Origin: Magnetovibrio sp. PR-2
GTDB lineage: Bacteria > Pseudomonadota > Alphaproteobacteria > Rhodospirillales > Magnetovibrionaceae
Assembly (NCBI RefSeq): GCF_036689815.1
Contig: NZ_JBAHUR010000015.1
Location: 1-64,000, forward strand
DNA: 64,000 nucleotides
Direction of reading: 5' to 3'
Numbering within the stretch: the first letter of the stretch is position 1; the number at the start of each line of letters is the position of its first letter. Positions 1 through 8,130 of this stretch are shown here, piece by piece. The notes beneath the pieces were generated by a model. It had not been told where the DNA came from. It saw only the letters and a program-made list of their open reading frames with translations, and did not search any database. The position numbers and the translations under genes were made by a program.

Positions 1-80
1 TTACCAAAGGGGTCTTGTTTTCCGGTTACAGATTTGGGGCTTGAAGCAGGTGTGGTTGTGTTTTGCATGTCAGTTTCCAT
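1..80 (-). CDS. N-terminus of an unidentified protein, cut by the window edge
   Basis: An ATG on the minus strand at 80 opens a frame with no stop for 26 codons to the window edge. It begins METDMQNTTT and continues with a Ser/Pro/Lys-rich stretch. A second in-frame ATG lies four codons in. No strong Shine-Dalgarno is visible. It would be the next gene on the same strand after the nuclease-like gene that ends at 372, but too little is present to identify it. Confidence 0.3.
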   Translation of the reverse strand, partial: METDMQNTTTPASSPKSVTGKQDPFG

Positions 81-371
81 TCTAAATTCATCTTAGGTAA
101 TTCAAATAAGGCACTCTCCTGAAAAACAAAAGAAATGGCCTGCCAATCCATAGGTTCTAGAAGTGAACTGGCCACCAGACATTTGGTGTCTATGTAAGGT
201 AAGGTTCTCTGTTGCTTTGCGAGAGCCGGAGATCATACCCAAAAGAACTAAGATATGCGCACCATTGAACCTCACGCCTACGGGGAAAGTGGCGACGGAA
301 ATGAACTCCTAAGGGCTTTTCAAATTGCATGATCACATGCTGATCCTGGGCATGATTGGGACCTCTTTAGA
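81..371. other. Intergenic stretch without a supported gene
   Basis: No supported gene lies in this 291-bp stretch between the nuclease-like gene and the partial gene at the left edge. All six frames are broken by stops. It may contain the decayed 3' part of the upstream nuclease-like gene, but I could not restore a convincing continuation in another frame. Confidence 0.4.
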
Positions 372-725
372 TTAGACCGGGCAAAGTCCGTCCAAATTTT
401 GGATGATCATTTTGAGGGGGGCGGCTGCCAGTACATCAAAGTTCTCTTCATCAATTCGATGAAGAGCTCCCGATTGCCGAGAGCTATTCCTACTGGTGAT
501 GCGCCGGAATTTTATTTGATACTTAATTCCGTCATCATCTATGGCGTCAAAGTCTTTCGCTGAGTTTCCTGCTGCATTCCATGAGAATGCCCTGCGGAAC
601 AACCATTCCGCATAATCCCATAGAAGGGCGTTGGAAGTCGTTAAAACTTCGCGACGGCGTATCTCTTCTATTGTCTCTGCGTTCAAACGCAGTAACTCAA
701 CAATTGATAACTTCGATAGCTTCAT
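372..725 (-). CDS. Short PD-(D/E)XK nuclease-like protein, probably C-terminally truncated
   Basis: A 117-residue product. Residues about 37-80 hold an FDAIDDDG segment followed by YQIKFRR, the spacing of a PD-(D/E)XK-like Asp...Gln-x-Lys core. I recall small hypothetical proteins (DUF6998-like) with a similar LWDYAEWLF...AGNSAKDFDA pattern, but that is memory and not a search. Those continue past the core for a few dozen residues, while this frame changes character after FDVLAA, at a run of six C on the coding strand, and soon stops. A frameshift there is possible. The start lies 7 bp after the sbcC stop with GGAG overlapping that stop, so it is probably the last gene of the capW-sbcD-sbcC operon. 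Confidence 0.5.
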   Translation of the reverse strand: MKLSKLSIVELLRLNAETIEEIRRREVLTTSNALLWDYAEWLFRRAFSWNAAGNSAKDFDAIDDDGIKYQIKFRRITSRNSSRQSGALHRIDEENFDVLAAAPLKMIIQNLDGLCPV

Positions 726-732
726 GATCAGG

Positions 733-3700
733 TCACTCCAGCATTTGCTCTATAACTCTGCTGCCCTTCAAGGTCTTATCGATTAGGAACCCTTGTGGGA
801 TCTCTTGTTTGACGAGATCCACATGAGAAATGATGCCTACAGACCGGCTTCCAGAGGTGAGTTCTTGAAGCGTTTGCAAGGCTTGATCAAGCGAGACTGG
901 GTCTAGGCTTCCAAAACCCTCATCAATGAAAATGGTATCCAGGCGAACAGCGCCACGGGTATTTTGTACAACGTCAGACAAGCCTAGGGCGAGAGATAGC
1001 GCGGCTAAAAAGCTTTCTCCGCCTGAAAGGGTTTCGGTTGATCTTTGGCGCCCAGTATTGGTGTCAAAAACTGCAATGCCGAGGCCTCGTTTACCTCGGC
1101 CCTTCTCTTGTCCTTCTTCACTTCGCTGAAGCAAATAACGACCTCCACTCATCGGTGTTAGGCGGAGGTTGGCAGCCTCAAGAACATGATCGAACATAGC
1201 CGCAATTGCATACGTTTCGAGATTGATGTTGCTGCTGTTGTTGCCACGGAATTCATCCGCAATGCGTCCTAATATCTTGAACCCTTCTTCAGTCGCATCA
1301 AGTTCTTTGAATTTTTTGCGAACATTATCATCAAGCTTTTGCATGTCTGTGAGTTCTTTCTGTGCACTTGAAAGCTGAATGATTGCCTGCTCATTATTGG
1401 TTGCAGCTTTTATTTTTACATCCTCAAGAGCGGTTAAATCAGGCCGGGCGCGTCCAGCAATATATTCTTCAGCGGATTTAATTGCATTTGTAGATGTGGC
1501 AATACCGTCTTCATGGGCACGAATGCGCTCGTTATACATCTCGATTTGGTCAAGAGCAGCCTTGCCGCTCTCATAATTTCCTCTATCAATACCAAGCTCG
1601 ACCAGTCGATCCTCAAAATTCTTTTGAGCAGCTGAACGGGATGCCTTCGCTTTTTCAAAATTGGTGACCGACGATGTGTGAGTGGCATTGGCTGCTGCAA
1701 ATGCAGATTTTGCTTCCACATCTTCCTGATTTGCCAATGTCATTTTGGACGTCAAGTTATCAATCCAATTCTGACACTGATCTATTGCAGCAGTAATCCT
1801 GTCTTGGTCATGGTATTCTTGGGGTATTGCTGCCATAGCTTTTGCAAAGTCGCTTTCAACTATCCTGAATGCGACCTCAGCATCAGAGCAAGCTTTTCGC
1901 TGTTCAGGTTCAATGCCTTTCATTTCTTTGAAATTCTCGTCCGCGGCATCAATCTGAGCTTGGATCGCATCTGGTTCTTCGTAGACAGGCAAAGCACCCA
2001 GTAAGTCTTGATTGATATCGAGACGATCTTGTAAAGCATCTAGTGCCTCTTCAGGTGCATCCATTTCAGCAAGAGCTCTTTTCCGCTCCTCGAGAACGCC
2101 TTCCTTGGCACCGAATGCAGTGCGGGCATCCACGAACTCTGCATGAACACTTTCAACATATGCCTTCGCTTCCTCAAAGGCATCGTTTAGCCCATGCCCA
2201 TGAAGGTCCTTACTGTATGGATCGGGATGGTCCTTGGACCCGCAAACGGGGCAGGGTTCCCCATCGACTAAGCTTTTAGCAAGGTGGTGGGCTTGAGCCG
2301 ATGCAAGTTCGGATTTTGCTTCATCATAGGCTCCACGCGCAGCAATCAGTCTTGCCTCGACCTCAACGAGTATTTTGGAACTCTCGCTGAGATCCGCCTG
2401 GGCTGCGTCACGGTCTGAAACAGCCTTTGCATAGGCTTGTGCTTGAGTTAAAGCAGATTGGGTTTGATCGCGTTCTTTCTCGAGTTCTGAACGGCGGCGT
2501 TCGGTGTTCGTAGAGTCTTTGAGCTTGGTGTCGAGCTGATCCTTTTGTTCGTCCTGAGCAATAAGAGCACTTTCAAATTGAGACACTCTTGCCCGCGCCT
2601 CATCAAGTTTTGCGCGGGCCTCATCCATGCGAGTTTTTTGTTCAATGGTGCCATCCAAAGCCTTCTGATACCCATTTAGAAGGCGGAATTGTTCTTCTTG
2701 CTTTTTCAGTTCCGGCTTTTGGGCCTCTAGTTCCGTGAAGGTGTGCTCGGCATCATTAAAGCGCCGCTGTGATAGATCGACATTTGCTTTCGCGCTGTGG
2801 ACTTCATCTATGGATTGATTGAGTGCCGTTTCAGCAGTTACACATGATTTTTCCAGGTCAACGGCTTGGCGAACCTTAAGGCCAAGTGTCTTTTTGTCAC
2901 GCAGTTGATTAATTTCCTCCATCTCGTCCTGGAACTCGTAGAGCCGCGCTTCAGCATTAGCTTTTGCTATAAAGTGGGCATCCAATGACCGCGCTTCAGA
3001 TAAGGCGTTTTCCGCAGCCGCCAAAATCTTAGAAGCCGTTTCTTTGGCTGTTCCCAACCTTTTAATTTCTCCAATCTTGGTGTTGGTGTGTGCAGCCAAG
3101 TCATCTAGGTCCGCGTATCCATTTTCTGTTAACAGCCCTGCCGTCACTTTGCGCTCATTGAGAATTTCTTGGCGTGCAGTTCCAGCAGAATTTTTAAGCT
3201 TCTCTGTGAGGTTGCGGAACAAAGAAACATCAAAGAGCTCTCGGAGGATATCAAGGCGCTCTTCCGTTTTTGCGGTTAGGAAGGTTTCGAACTTACCCTG
3301 GGGTAAAAGCACGATCTGTCTGAATTGATCGGCGCCATAACCAAGCAAGTCACAGATGGCCTCATTCACTTGTCGAATTTTTGGTCCAGCAATGATTTTA
3401 CCGGTGTTTTTTTCTGTAATGTCATCAGCCGCCATCCCGGTGACGTCAAATAGCGAGGCAGAATGATTATCTTTAACCATTGAATCGCCACGCTTTGCCG
3501 GCCGTTCCTGTTCAGGGGTCCGGCGAATCAGATAACGTTTTGCACCAATATCAAAAATGAAGTCGACCTGGGTAAATGTTGAGGCATCTGCATGATGGGA
3601 CCGAAGTGATTCTGTATCCTGTCCGCCGCGGGCAGTTTCCCCAAACAACGCAAAGGTCATCGCACTGAAGATCGAGGATTTACCGGACCCGGTGGATCCG

Positions 3701-3801
3701 TAAATCCCAAATAGCCTAGCACCAAGAGCTTTTTCGAAGTCGATAACTTCTGTGCCGGCATAGGGACCAAATGCACACATAGTCAGTCGAAGCGGTCTCA
3801 T
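733..3801 (-). CDS. sbcC: SbcC-like exonuclease ATPase subunit (Rad50 family)
   Basis: A 1022-residue SMC/Rad50-type ATPase. Walker A is GSTGSGKS at residues 35-42. Long coiled-coil arms flank a zinc hook CPVC near residue 515. The ABC signature LSGGES lies near 924 and the Walker B IFIDEGFGSLD near 955. With SbcD it would form the Mre11-Rad50-type nuclease that opens hairpins and trims blocked DNA ends. Length and domain order are normal for SbcC. The start overlaps the sbcD stop by 4 bp (ATGA), so the two are translationally coupled. The setting in a defence cluster, under a WYL regulator and facing a Wadjet operon, suggests a mobile defence copy and not the housekeeping gene; that is inference. 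Confidence 0.9.
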   Translation of the reverse strand: MRPLRLTMCAFGPYAGTEVIDFEKALGARLFGIYGSTGSGKSSIFSAMTFALFGETARGGQDTESLRSHHADASTFTQVDFIFDIGAKRYLIRRTPEQERPAKRGDSMVKDNHSASLFDVTGMAADDITEKNTGKIIAGPKIRQVNEAICDLLGYGADQFRQIVLLPQGKFETFLTAKTEERLDILRELFDVSLFRNLTEKLKNSAGTARQEILNERKVTAGLLTENGYADLDDLAAHTNTKIGEIKRLGTAKETASKILAAAENALSEARSLDAHFIAKANAEARLYEFQDEMEEINQLRDKKTLGLKVRQAVDLEKSCVTAETALNQSIDEVHSAKANVDLSQRRFNDAEHTFTELEAQKPELKKQEEQFRLLNGYQKALDGTIEQKTRMDEARAKLDEARARVSQFESALIAQDEQKDQLDTKLKDSTNTERRRSELEKERDQTQSALTQAQAYAKAVSDRDAAQADLSESSKILVEVEARLIAARGAYDEAKSELASAQAHHLAKSLVDGEPCPVCGSKDHPDPYSKDLHGHGLNDAFEEAKAYVESVHAEFVDARTAFGAKEGVLEERKRALAEMDAPEEALDALQDRLDINQDLLGALPVYEEPDAIQAQIDAADENFKEMKGIEPEQRKACSDAEVAFRIVESDFAKAMAAIPQEYHDQDRITAAIDQCQNWIDNLTSKMTLANQEDVEAKSAFAAANATHTSSVTNFEKAKASRSAAQKNFEDRLVELGIDRGNYESGKAALDQIEMYNERIRAHEDGIATSTNAIKSAEEYIAGRARPDLTALEDVKIKAATNNEQAIIQLSSAQKELTDMQKLDDNVRKKFKELDATEEGFKILGRIADEFRGNNSSNINLETYAIAAMFDHVLEAANLRLTPMSGGRYLLQRSEEGQEKGRGKRGLGIAVFDTNTGRQRSTETLSGGESFLAALSLALGLSDVVQNTRGAVRLDTIFIDEGFGSLDPVSLDQALQTLQELTSGSRSVGIISHVDLVKQEIPQGFLIDKTLKGSRVIEQMLE

Positions 3802-4946
3802 TGCTTTGCCTCCGCATCCTGAAGTTCATGAAGCTGTGCATCCACAAATGCCATTTCTTCATCAAGCGGGGGGGCACCACGAATCTCCGTTAGGAATGAT
3901 TTGATGACGTCTTCCGGGCTGTCCAGATGAGCCTCGATGTCATCACCTGTCTCCGGGTCGGCAGCTTTCTGGTCTTGCTCATAGCGAAGCAGAAGTGCAT
4001 TTGGATAATATTCACGGACTTTCGCCATGGGGTCGACTAAGGCACCATGATCGCTAAGGATTAGCTCAATGAAGTCGTCTGAAGGTGACTTACTTGCATT
4101 CTCAAGAAGCTCCTCAAATGCTCCTTTGATCCTGCGCATGTTTCGGTGTGGTTTGAATGGGACCCTTTCGATATTGACGGCGCCATCACCATCAATATCG
4201 ACCAAAGACATGGTCTTGGTCGTATTGGCCTCATCAAACCCGAATGCTAAAGGGGAGCCGCTATAATGAATGTGGTCAGCCCCAGCGGATTGGGGGCGGT
4301 GCAGATGTCCCAACGCGACATAGTGAGCACCCTCGAAAGTGTCCGCAGGTACGGTTTCTACTCCGCCCACGGAAATCTTGCGCTCTACTTCGCTCGTCTG
4401 AGCGTTAGTAACAAAGGTATGTGCGACAATGACCCAACGCGCACCGTCTGGTACAGACTTCCTAGCTGCATCAACCTGTGCCTTCATTACATCTGCAGGG
4501 GATGCGATGCTGGTGTCATCGAACACTTCCCGTGCCATGAATTCATTCGCAAATGGAAGTGCCGAGAAGGCAACTGGACCATGCTCATCTTCTAAAACCA
4601 ATGGCGCGTTATCGGCGCGTAAAGGGCCGCTAATCAGGGTGCGATGTTCATCTGCGAGAGTCGACATTGCATCGATCCGGTCGCCTGAATCATGGTTGCC
4701 TGCAATTAAAATGAGAGCAGCTTCCGATTGCTCGCGAAGCTGACGGATAAAACGATTAAATTGTTTAACGGCTGACGCCGGTGGTGCAACTCGATCGTAA
4801 ATATCACCAGCCAATACGATTGCATCTGGTTTATGTTCATAAACGGCTTCGAGAATTTGTCCAAGAATAACCTCATGGTCCTCTTCGAGAGATTGCCCAT
4901 GCAGAAGCCGACCGATATGTAGATCACTGGTATGAAGCAGTTTCAT
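3798..4946 (-). CDS. sbcD: SbcD-like nuclease subunit (Mre11 family)
   Basis: A 382-residue calcineurin-like phosphoesterase. The metal-binding motifs appear in family order: DLH with Asp8 and His10, GDIYD near residue 48, GNHD near 84, a conserved HTF and GHLH (in ALGHLHRP) further on. It is the Mn-dependent nuclease partner of SbcC. It starts 2 bp after the stop of the WYL regulator gene and its Shine-Dalgarno (AAGAGAG) lies inside the end of that gene, so the three genes are one operon. The length fits SbcD. Confidence 0.92.
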   Translation of the reverse strand: MKLLHTSDLHIGRLLHGQSLEEDHEVILGQILEAVYEHKPDAIVLAGDIYDRVAPPASAVKQFNRFIRQLREQSEAALILIAGNHDSGDRIDAMSTLADEHRTLISGPLRADNAPLVLEDEHGPVAFSALPFANEFMAREVFDDTSIASPADVMKAQVDAARKSVPDGARWVIVAHTFVTNAQTSEVERKISVGGVETVPADTFEGAHYVALGHLHRPQSAGADHIHYSGSPLAFGFDEANTTKTMSLVDIDGDGAVNIERVPFKPHRNMRRIKGAFEELLENASKSPSDDFIELILSDHGALVDPMAKVREYYPNALLLRYEQDQKAADPETGDDIEAHLDSPEDVIKSFLTEIRGAPPLDEEMAFVDAQLHELQDAEAKQ

Positions 4947-4948
4947 AA

Positions 4949-5812
4949 CTATTCTCTCTTTGTTACATGACGATCGCCGAGCTGTCTGATTTCTGTGTTT
5001 ACAAGACGAATATGAGCGCCAGGTGGTCGGTGCTCGTCATGTTCCAGGCGTAACTGCAATAGAACGTAAAACAGCATGGCGCGACGTACTGAGAGAATGG
5101 CAGTGCCATTTTCCATTCTGTATTCTTGTTCGATTGTTGCCGACTGCGTTTCGGTTAGATCAGGGTGCGGTGCAAATTTAACATCGGTAAATTCATGCCA
5201 CTCACCATCCTCCTCAGGATCGATATGGCGTGGTTTTAAGTCCCCAACCTCTGAAATTCTTCCAAGAACAAAATCCAAAAATGCTTCGCGGTCTTCACAG
5301 TACGCCCTGACATGCCATCGACGTCCGTTATGGCCAAAGGCATGAGGAGAGATCCACCGCCATCGAGGCTCTGGACTACTCATAGACTGGTAATGAATTT
5401 TAATTGCCTGTGCCTCACGGGTCGCCATCAAAATCCAACGCATAATCTCGGGATCTACCTGACGCAGGGGGGATGGCACCGATTCTACTTCTGGAAGTGT
5501 GCCAAGGAAGCCGTCATCAAGAAGATGATGCCCGACGAACTCATCCATCGCAGGATCTTTAAAAATTGGCGAGAAACTTTCATCTGCACGGTATGTTTTG
5601 GCTGATGAGTCGTATATGGCATTGCCGGGAGCAAGCTTCTGATACAGCTTCAGGTCTGTTGAAGCTTGAGGCTGTGACACACCAAAATGATTGATGATGT
5701 CAGCTCGATTGATCCGGCCACTCCAAAACAATCGCGCCTCAATGAAGCGAAGTCTGAATTGGGCTTCCCATTTCTTTGGCACATCCGTTAAGAGAGTGGT
5801 ATTGTTTTTCAT
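4949..5812 (-). CDS. WYL-domain transcriptional regulator of the CapW/BrxR type
   Basis: A 287-residue protein with an N-terminal winged-helix region (about residues 15-75) and a WYL domain (about 125-205), followed by a C-terminal extension. The N-terminal pattern (RLRFIEARLFWSGRINRADI, then FGVSQPQAS and LAPGN) is what I recall of the CapW/BrxR regulators of CBASS and BREX loci, which bind palindromes as dimers and repress until a ligand is sensed. It is first in the sbcD-sbcC operon. Its start is 109 bp from the divergent jetA start, and that gap holds two palindromes (see 5828-5891). It could therefore control both operons. Confidence 0.8.
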   Translation of the reverse strand: MKNNTTLLTDVPKKWEAQFRLRFIEARLFWSGRINRADIINHFGVSQPQASTDLKLYQKLAPGNAIYDSSAKTYRADESFSPIFKDPAMDEFVGHHLLDDGFLGTLPEVESVPSPLRQVDPEIMRWILMATREAQAIKIHYQSMSSPEPRWRWISPHAFGHNGRRWHVRAYCEDREAFLDFVLGRISEVGDLKPRHIDPEEDGEWHEFTDVKFAPHPDLTETQSATIEQEYRMENGTAILSVRRAMLFYVLLQLRLEHDEHRPPGAHIRLVNTEIRQLGDRHVTKRE

Positions 5813-5827
5813 CGCACCATGCTTGAC

Positions 5828-5891
5828 TAAAGTTACTTTATGGGTATAGTTACTTTACTGGAAGGTCTCCGGCTTGTAAATGGGTAACTTT
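5828..5891. promoter_or_regulatory. Probable operators of the WYL regulator in the divergent capW/jetA promoter region
   Basis: TAAAGTTACTTTA at 5828-5840 is a perfect 13-bp palindrome about a central T. TATAGTTACTTTA at 5845-5857 is the same palindrome with one mismatch, 17 bp away. A third partial copy, AAAGTTAC on the minus strand, lies at 5884-5891. All three are between the capW-like start (5812) and the jetA start (5922). Palindromic operators in the shared promoter fit autoregulation by a dimeric WYL regulator; binding is inferred. Confidence 0.6.
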
Positions 5892-5921
5892 CCTTTTGAT
5901 TGTATGGTTAAGGTTTAAAAC

Positions 5922-7439
5922 ATGGCCCTGTTCAGCATCCTTCATGACGACATTTTTCTCCCTTTCAGTCGGGGGAACAAATATCTTTATGCTGATGCTC
6001 TGTGCGACATCTACAACACGTTTTTCAATCAAGAAATAAAAATGCCGCGACGCGGTGATGTCGTAAAATTGATATATGTACGGCTGAAGAAAAATGCCGA
6101 CCAATGGGTCGATGAGGGGGAGAAATACCTTACCTTCGATGACATCTCCGTTCGTGGCAAGCGAGTGAAACGCCGTCTCGGAATACGAAAGCGTAAAAAT
6201 GAGGCTGATGTAACAGACGCGGCCTTGCAGAGGGCAAACCATATGTTTGTCCGACTGACCAATTGTGGTTGGCTAGAACAGACTGGGCGTGCAGGTCATG
6301 AAACTGTAGATATGCCCATAGGCGCTATGCGGCTTATCAAAAGCCTAGTTGATATCCGTAAAGGTTTCTCACCTCAGCTCGGTGGTTTGCTGGCGCAAGC
6401 TCGCACCACGCTGGAGGGTGTTGCCGGAAATCCGGTCGAGCTCGGTTCCTCTTTGAACAAATCGGCGAGTGATATCGTGAATTTTTCTATGTCCATGCGC
6501 ATGGTTTTGACTGTCCTTCGGGATATCGAAAAGGAAATCCTTCAAAGCAAAACCGCCAAGGAACGCGCCGGCCTGTTTTTTGATAAATATGTTGGCATGG
6601 TGCTGAGGGATTTTGAAGCCCTCCACTCGACGTCCCATCCTTATGCCCACCGGATGAAGATTATATCGTCCGTCAACAAGCTCGAAGCCGATGGCATGGC
6701 CCTTCGTCATATTGCTCAGGCTTATCTGGAGACGCGCGTAGTCTCTACTGAAACAACGGAAGACGAAGCTTTAGAGGCTGTTTTGGAGGACATTGCACAA
6801 GTTCGCCTGGGCATTGACCGTATCGAAGAGTTTTTTCAGGAAATCCAAGGTTTTGGACGTTCGTTAGCTGCGCGCCTGGCGAACATGGCACGTTATTCCA
6901 GTTCAACAAGCAACAAAAACCAGGCTGAGCTGGTAAAGCTCATCAACCGTATCGAGCAAGCATCCGATTCTGGTGCACTGAAGCATGCTGAAGTCAACTT
7001 TTCAATCGAAGCTCGTCCACCTAACATGGCGGCATGGTTGATGTCAGAGCCTCGACATAACCGTACTCCTATTGGAAAACGGAAGATCTCAGAGAAGCCA
7101 AAAGATCCAATCGTCGAGTTTCTTGATGATTTGCTGACGCAATTTGCTTTGAGGGTGAATGTCACACCCCAAAAAATGGTGAGTTATCTCGATATGCGTG
7201 TCCGTCCAGGTGAAGAAATCGACGCCAGGACGCTGTCGGTGCACAGCATCGACGATTTGTTGGCGGTTTTGACCATTAACGACCGATCAATCGGCCGAAC
7301 AACGGATAAGCCGTCATCTATCTCTGATGAATTCTTCATATACCGCACGCCGGAAAATGAAAATGAATTCGTGGAGAACGATTGGGCCCGATATAAAAAT
7401 TTTTCCGTTCGTAGAAAACAGGTTCAAGCTAATGATTGA
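5922..7439 (+). CDS. jetA: Wadjet system subunit JetA (kleisin-like)
   Basis: A 505-residue protein, first in a tightly overlapped four-gene operon whose third and fourth products are clearly Wadjet JetC and JetD. Its N-terminus (ALFSILHDDIFLPF, then NKYLYADALC) resembles the DUF5716-type JetA of type II/III Wadjet as I remember it. By analogy with MukF/MksF it would be the kleisin joining the two JetC heads. The sequence is helical and polar with no signal peptide. The assignment rests on position and N-terminal pattern, and the subtype is not settled. The start is preceded by only a weak Shine-Dalgarno (AAGG), 15 bp after the TATGG of an AT-rich promoter region. Confidence 0.8.
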   Translation: MALFSILHDDIFLPFSRGNKYLYADALCDIYNTFFNQEIKMPRRGDVVKLIYVRLKKNADQWVDEGEKYLTFDDISVRGKRVKRRLGIRKRKNEADVTDAALQRANHMFVRLTNCGWLEQTGRAGHETVDMPIGAMRLIKSLVDIRKGFSPQLGGLLAQARTTLEGVAGNPVELGSSLNKSASDIVNFSMSMRMVLTVLRDIEKEILQSKTAKERAGLFFDKYVGMVLRDFEALHSTSHPYAHRMKIISSVNKLEADGMALRHIAQAYLETRVVSTETTEDEALEAVLEDIAQVRLGIDRIEEFFQEIQGFGRSLAARLANMARYSSSTSNKNQAELVKLINRIEQASDSGALKHAEVNFSIEARPPNMAAWLMSEPRHNRTPIGKRKISEKPKDPIVEFLDDLLTQFALRVNVTPQKMVSYLDMRVRPGEEIDARTLSVHSIDDLLAVLTINDRSIGRTTDKPSSISDEFFIYRTPENENEFVENDWARYKNFSVRRKQVQAND

Positions 7440-8130
7440 AGAACTTCCCGTTATTCAACAGCTCTCGGAGGCACGCCAAGAAACGCTTCGCGACATCATC
7501 GCGACGCTTTTACGCGATCAATTCATCTTTATTGGTGACCGGGGAACGCACGGTTATGACGATCTTCTGGACAGTATCAAGATTCAAGATTTTCTGGATT
7601 CATACTTCTATATGTCCGGGCGCACCTTCCATTATCACGAAGGTGAAAAATGGGCGGGTGTCATTCCAGACGAAACGTCTTCGAAATGGCAGAAGATGAA
7701 ACTGGATGAAACTCAGCTGCTTCTCGTTCTAGCGGTGATGTACAACGAGCTCATTGAGAAGGGGAGTATTGATGAGCGCGCTGTGGCCTTCACCATCTAC
7801 AGCGATATTGTCGATCGTTTTATTGAGATTATTGGCGGCAAGGAAGCTCCGGAAAAGTGGCAGCGTCAAATCATCAAGACGCTTGAGCTGTTTCAGACGC
7901 GACGCATTGTGAAGCTTGTGCCGCATGAGGAAAGCGAGGATTTCGACGTGGAGATCCGCGGTATGGTTCCCATCTTGTGCGCCGGCGAAACACAGGCGCG
8001 TTTAAAGATGTTTCTTGATAGCGCTGAAGCCAAAGCGTCTCAGGGACAGCAAGCTCCCGCCAATGACTTGAACGACAACGCGGTCCCGAATCATAACCCG
8101 GCCGAAGCACAGGAGATTGATCAGCAATGA
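7432..8130 (+). CDS. jetB: Wadjet system subunit JetB (MksE/KITE-like)
   Basis: I place the start at ATG 7432, which overlaps the jetA stop by 8 bp and gives 232 residues. A longer frame runs back to 7327, but that part lies wholly inside jetA. The protein is small, acidic and helical, with no catalytic motif. Its place between the kleisin-like and SMC-like genes is that of JetB, the MukE/MksE-type winged-helix partner. The C-terminal 30 residues are low-complexity (Ala/Gln/Asn-rich). The subunit role comes from operon position and not from a recognised motif. Confidence 0.75.
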   Translation: MIEELPVIQQLSEARQETLRDIIATLLRDQFIFIGDRGTHGYDDLLDSIKIQDFLDSYFYMSGRTFHYHEGEKWAGVIPDETSSKWQKMKLDETQLLLVLAVMYNELIEKGSIDERAVAFTIYSDIVDRFIEIIGGKEAPEKWQRQIIKTLELFQTRRIVKLVPHEESEDFDVEIRGMVPILCAGETQARLKMFLDSAEAKASQGQQAPANDLNDNAVPNHNPAEAQEIDQQ

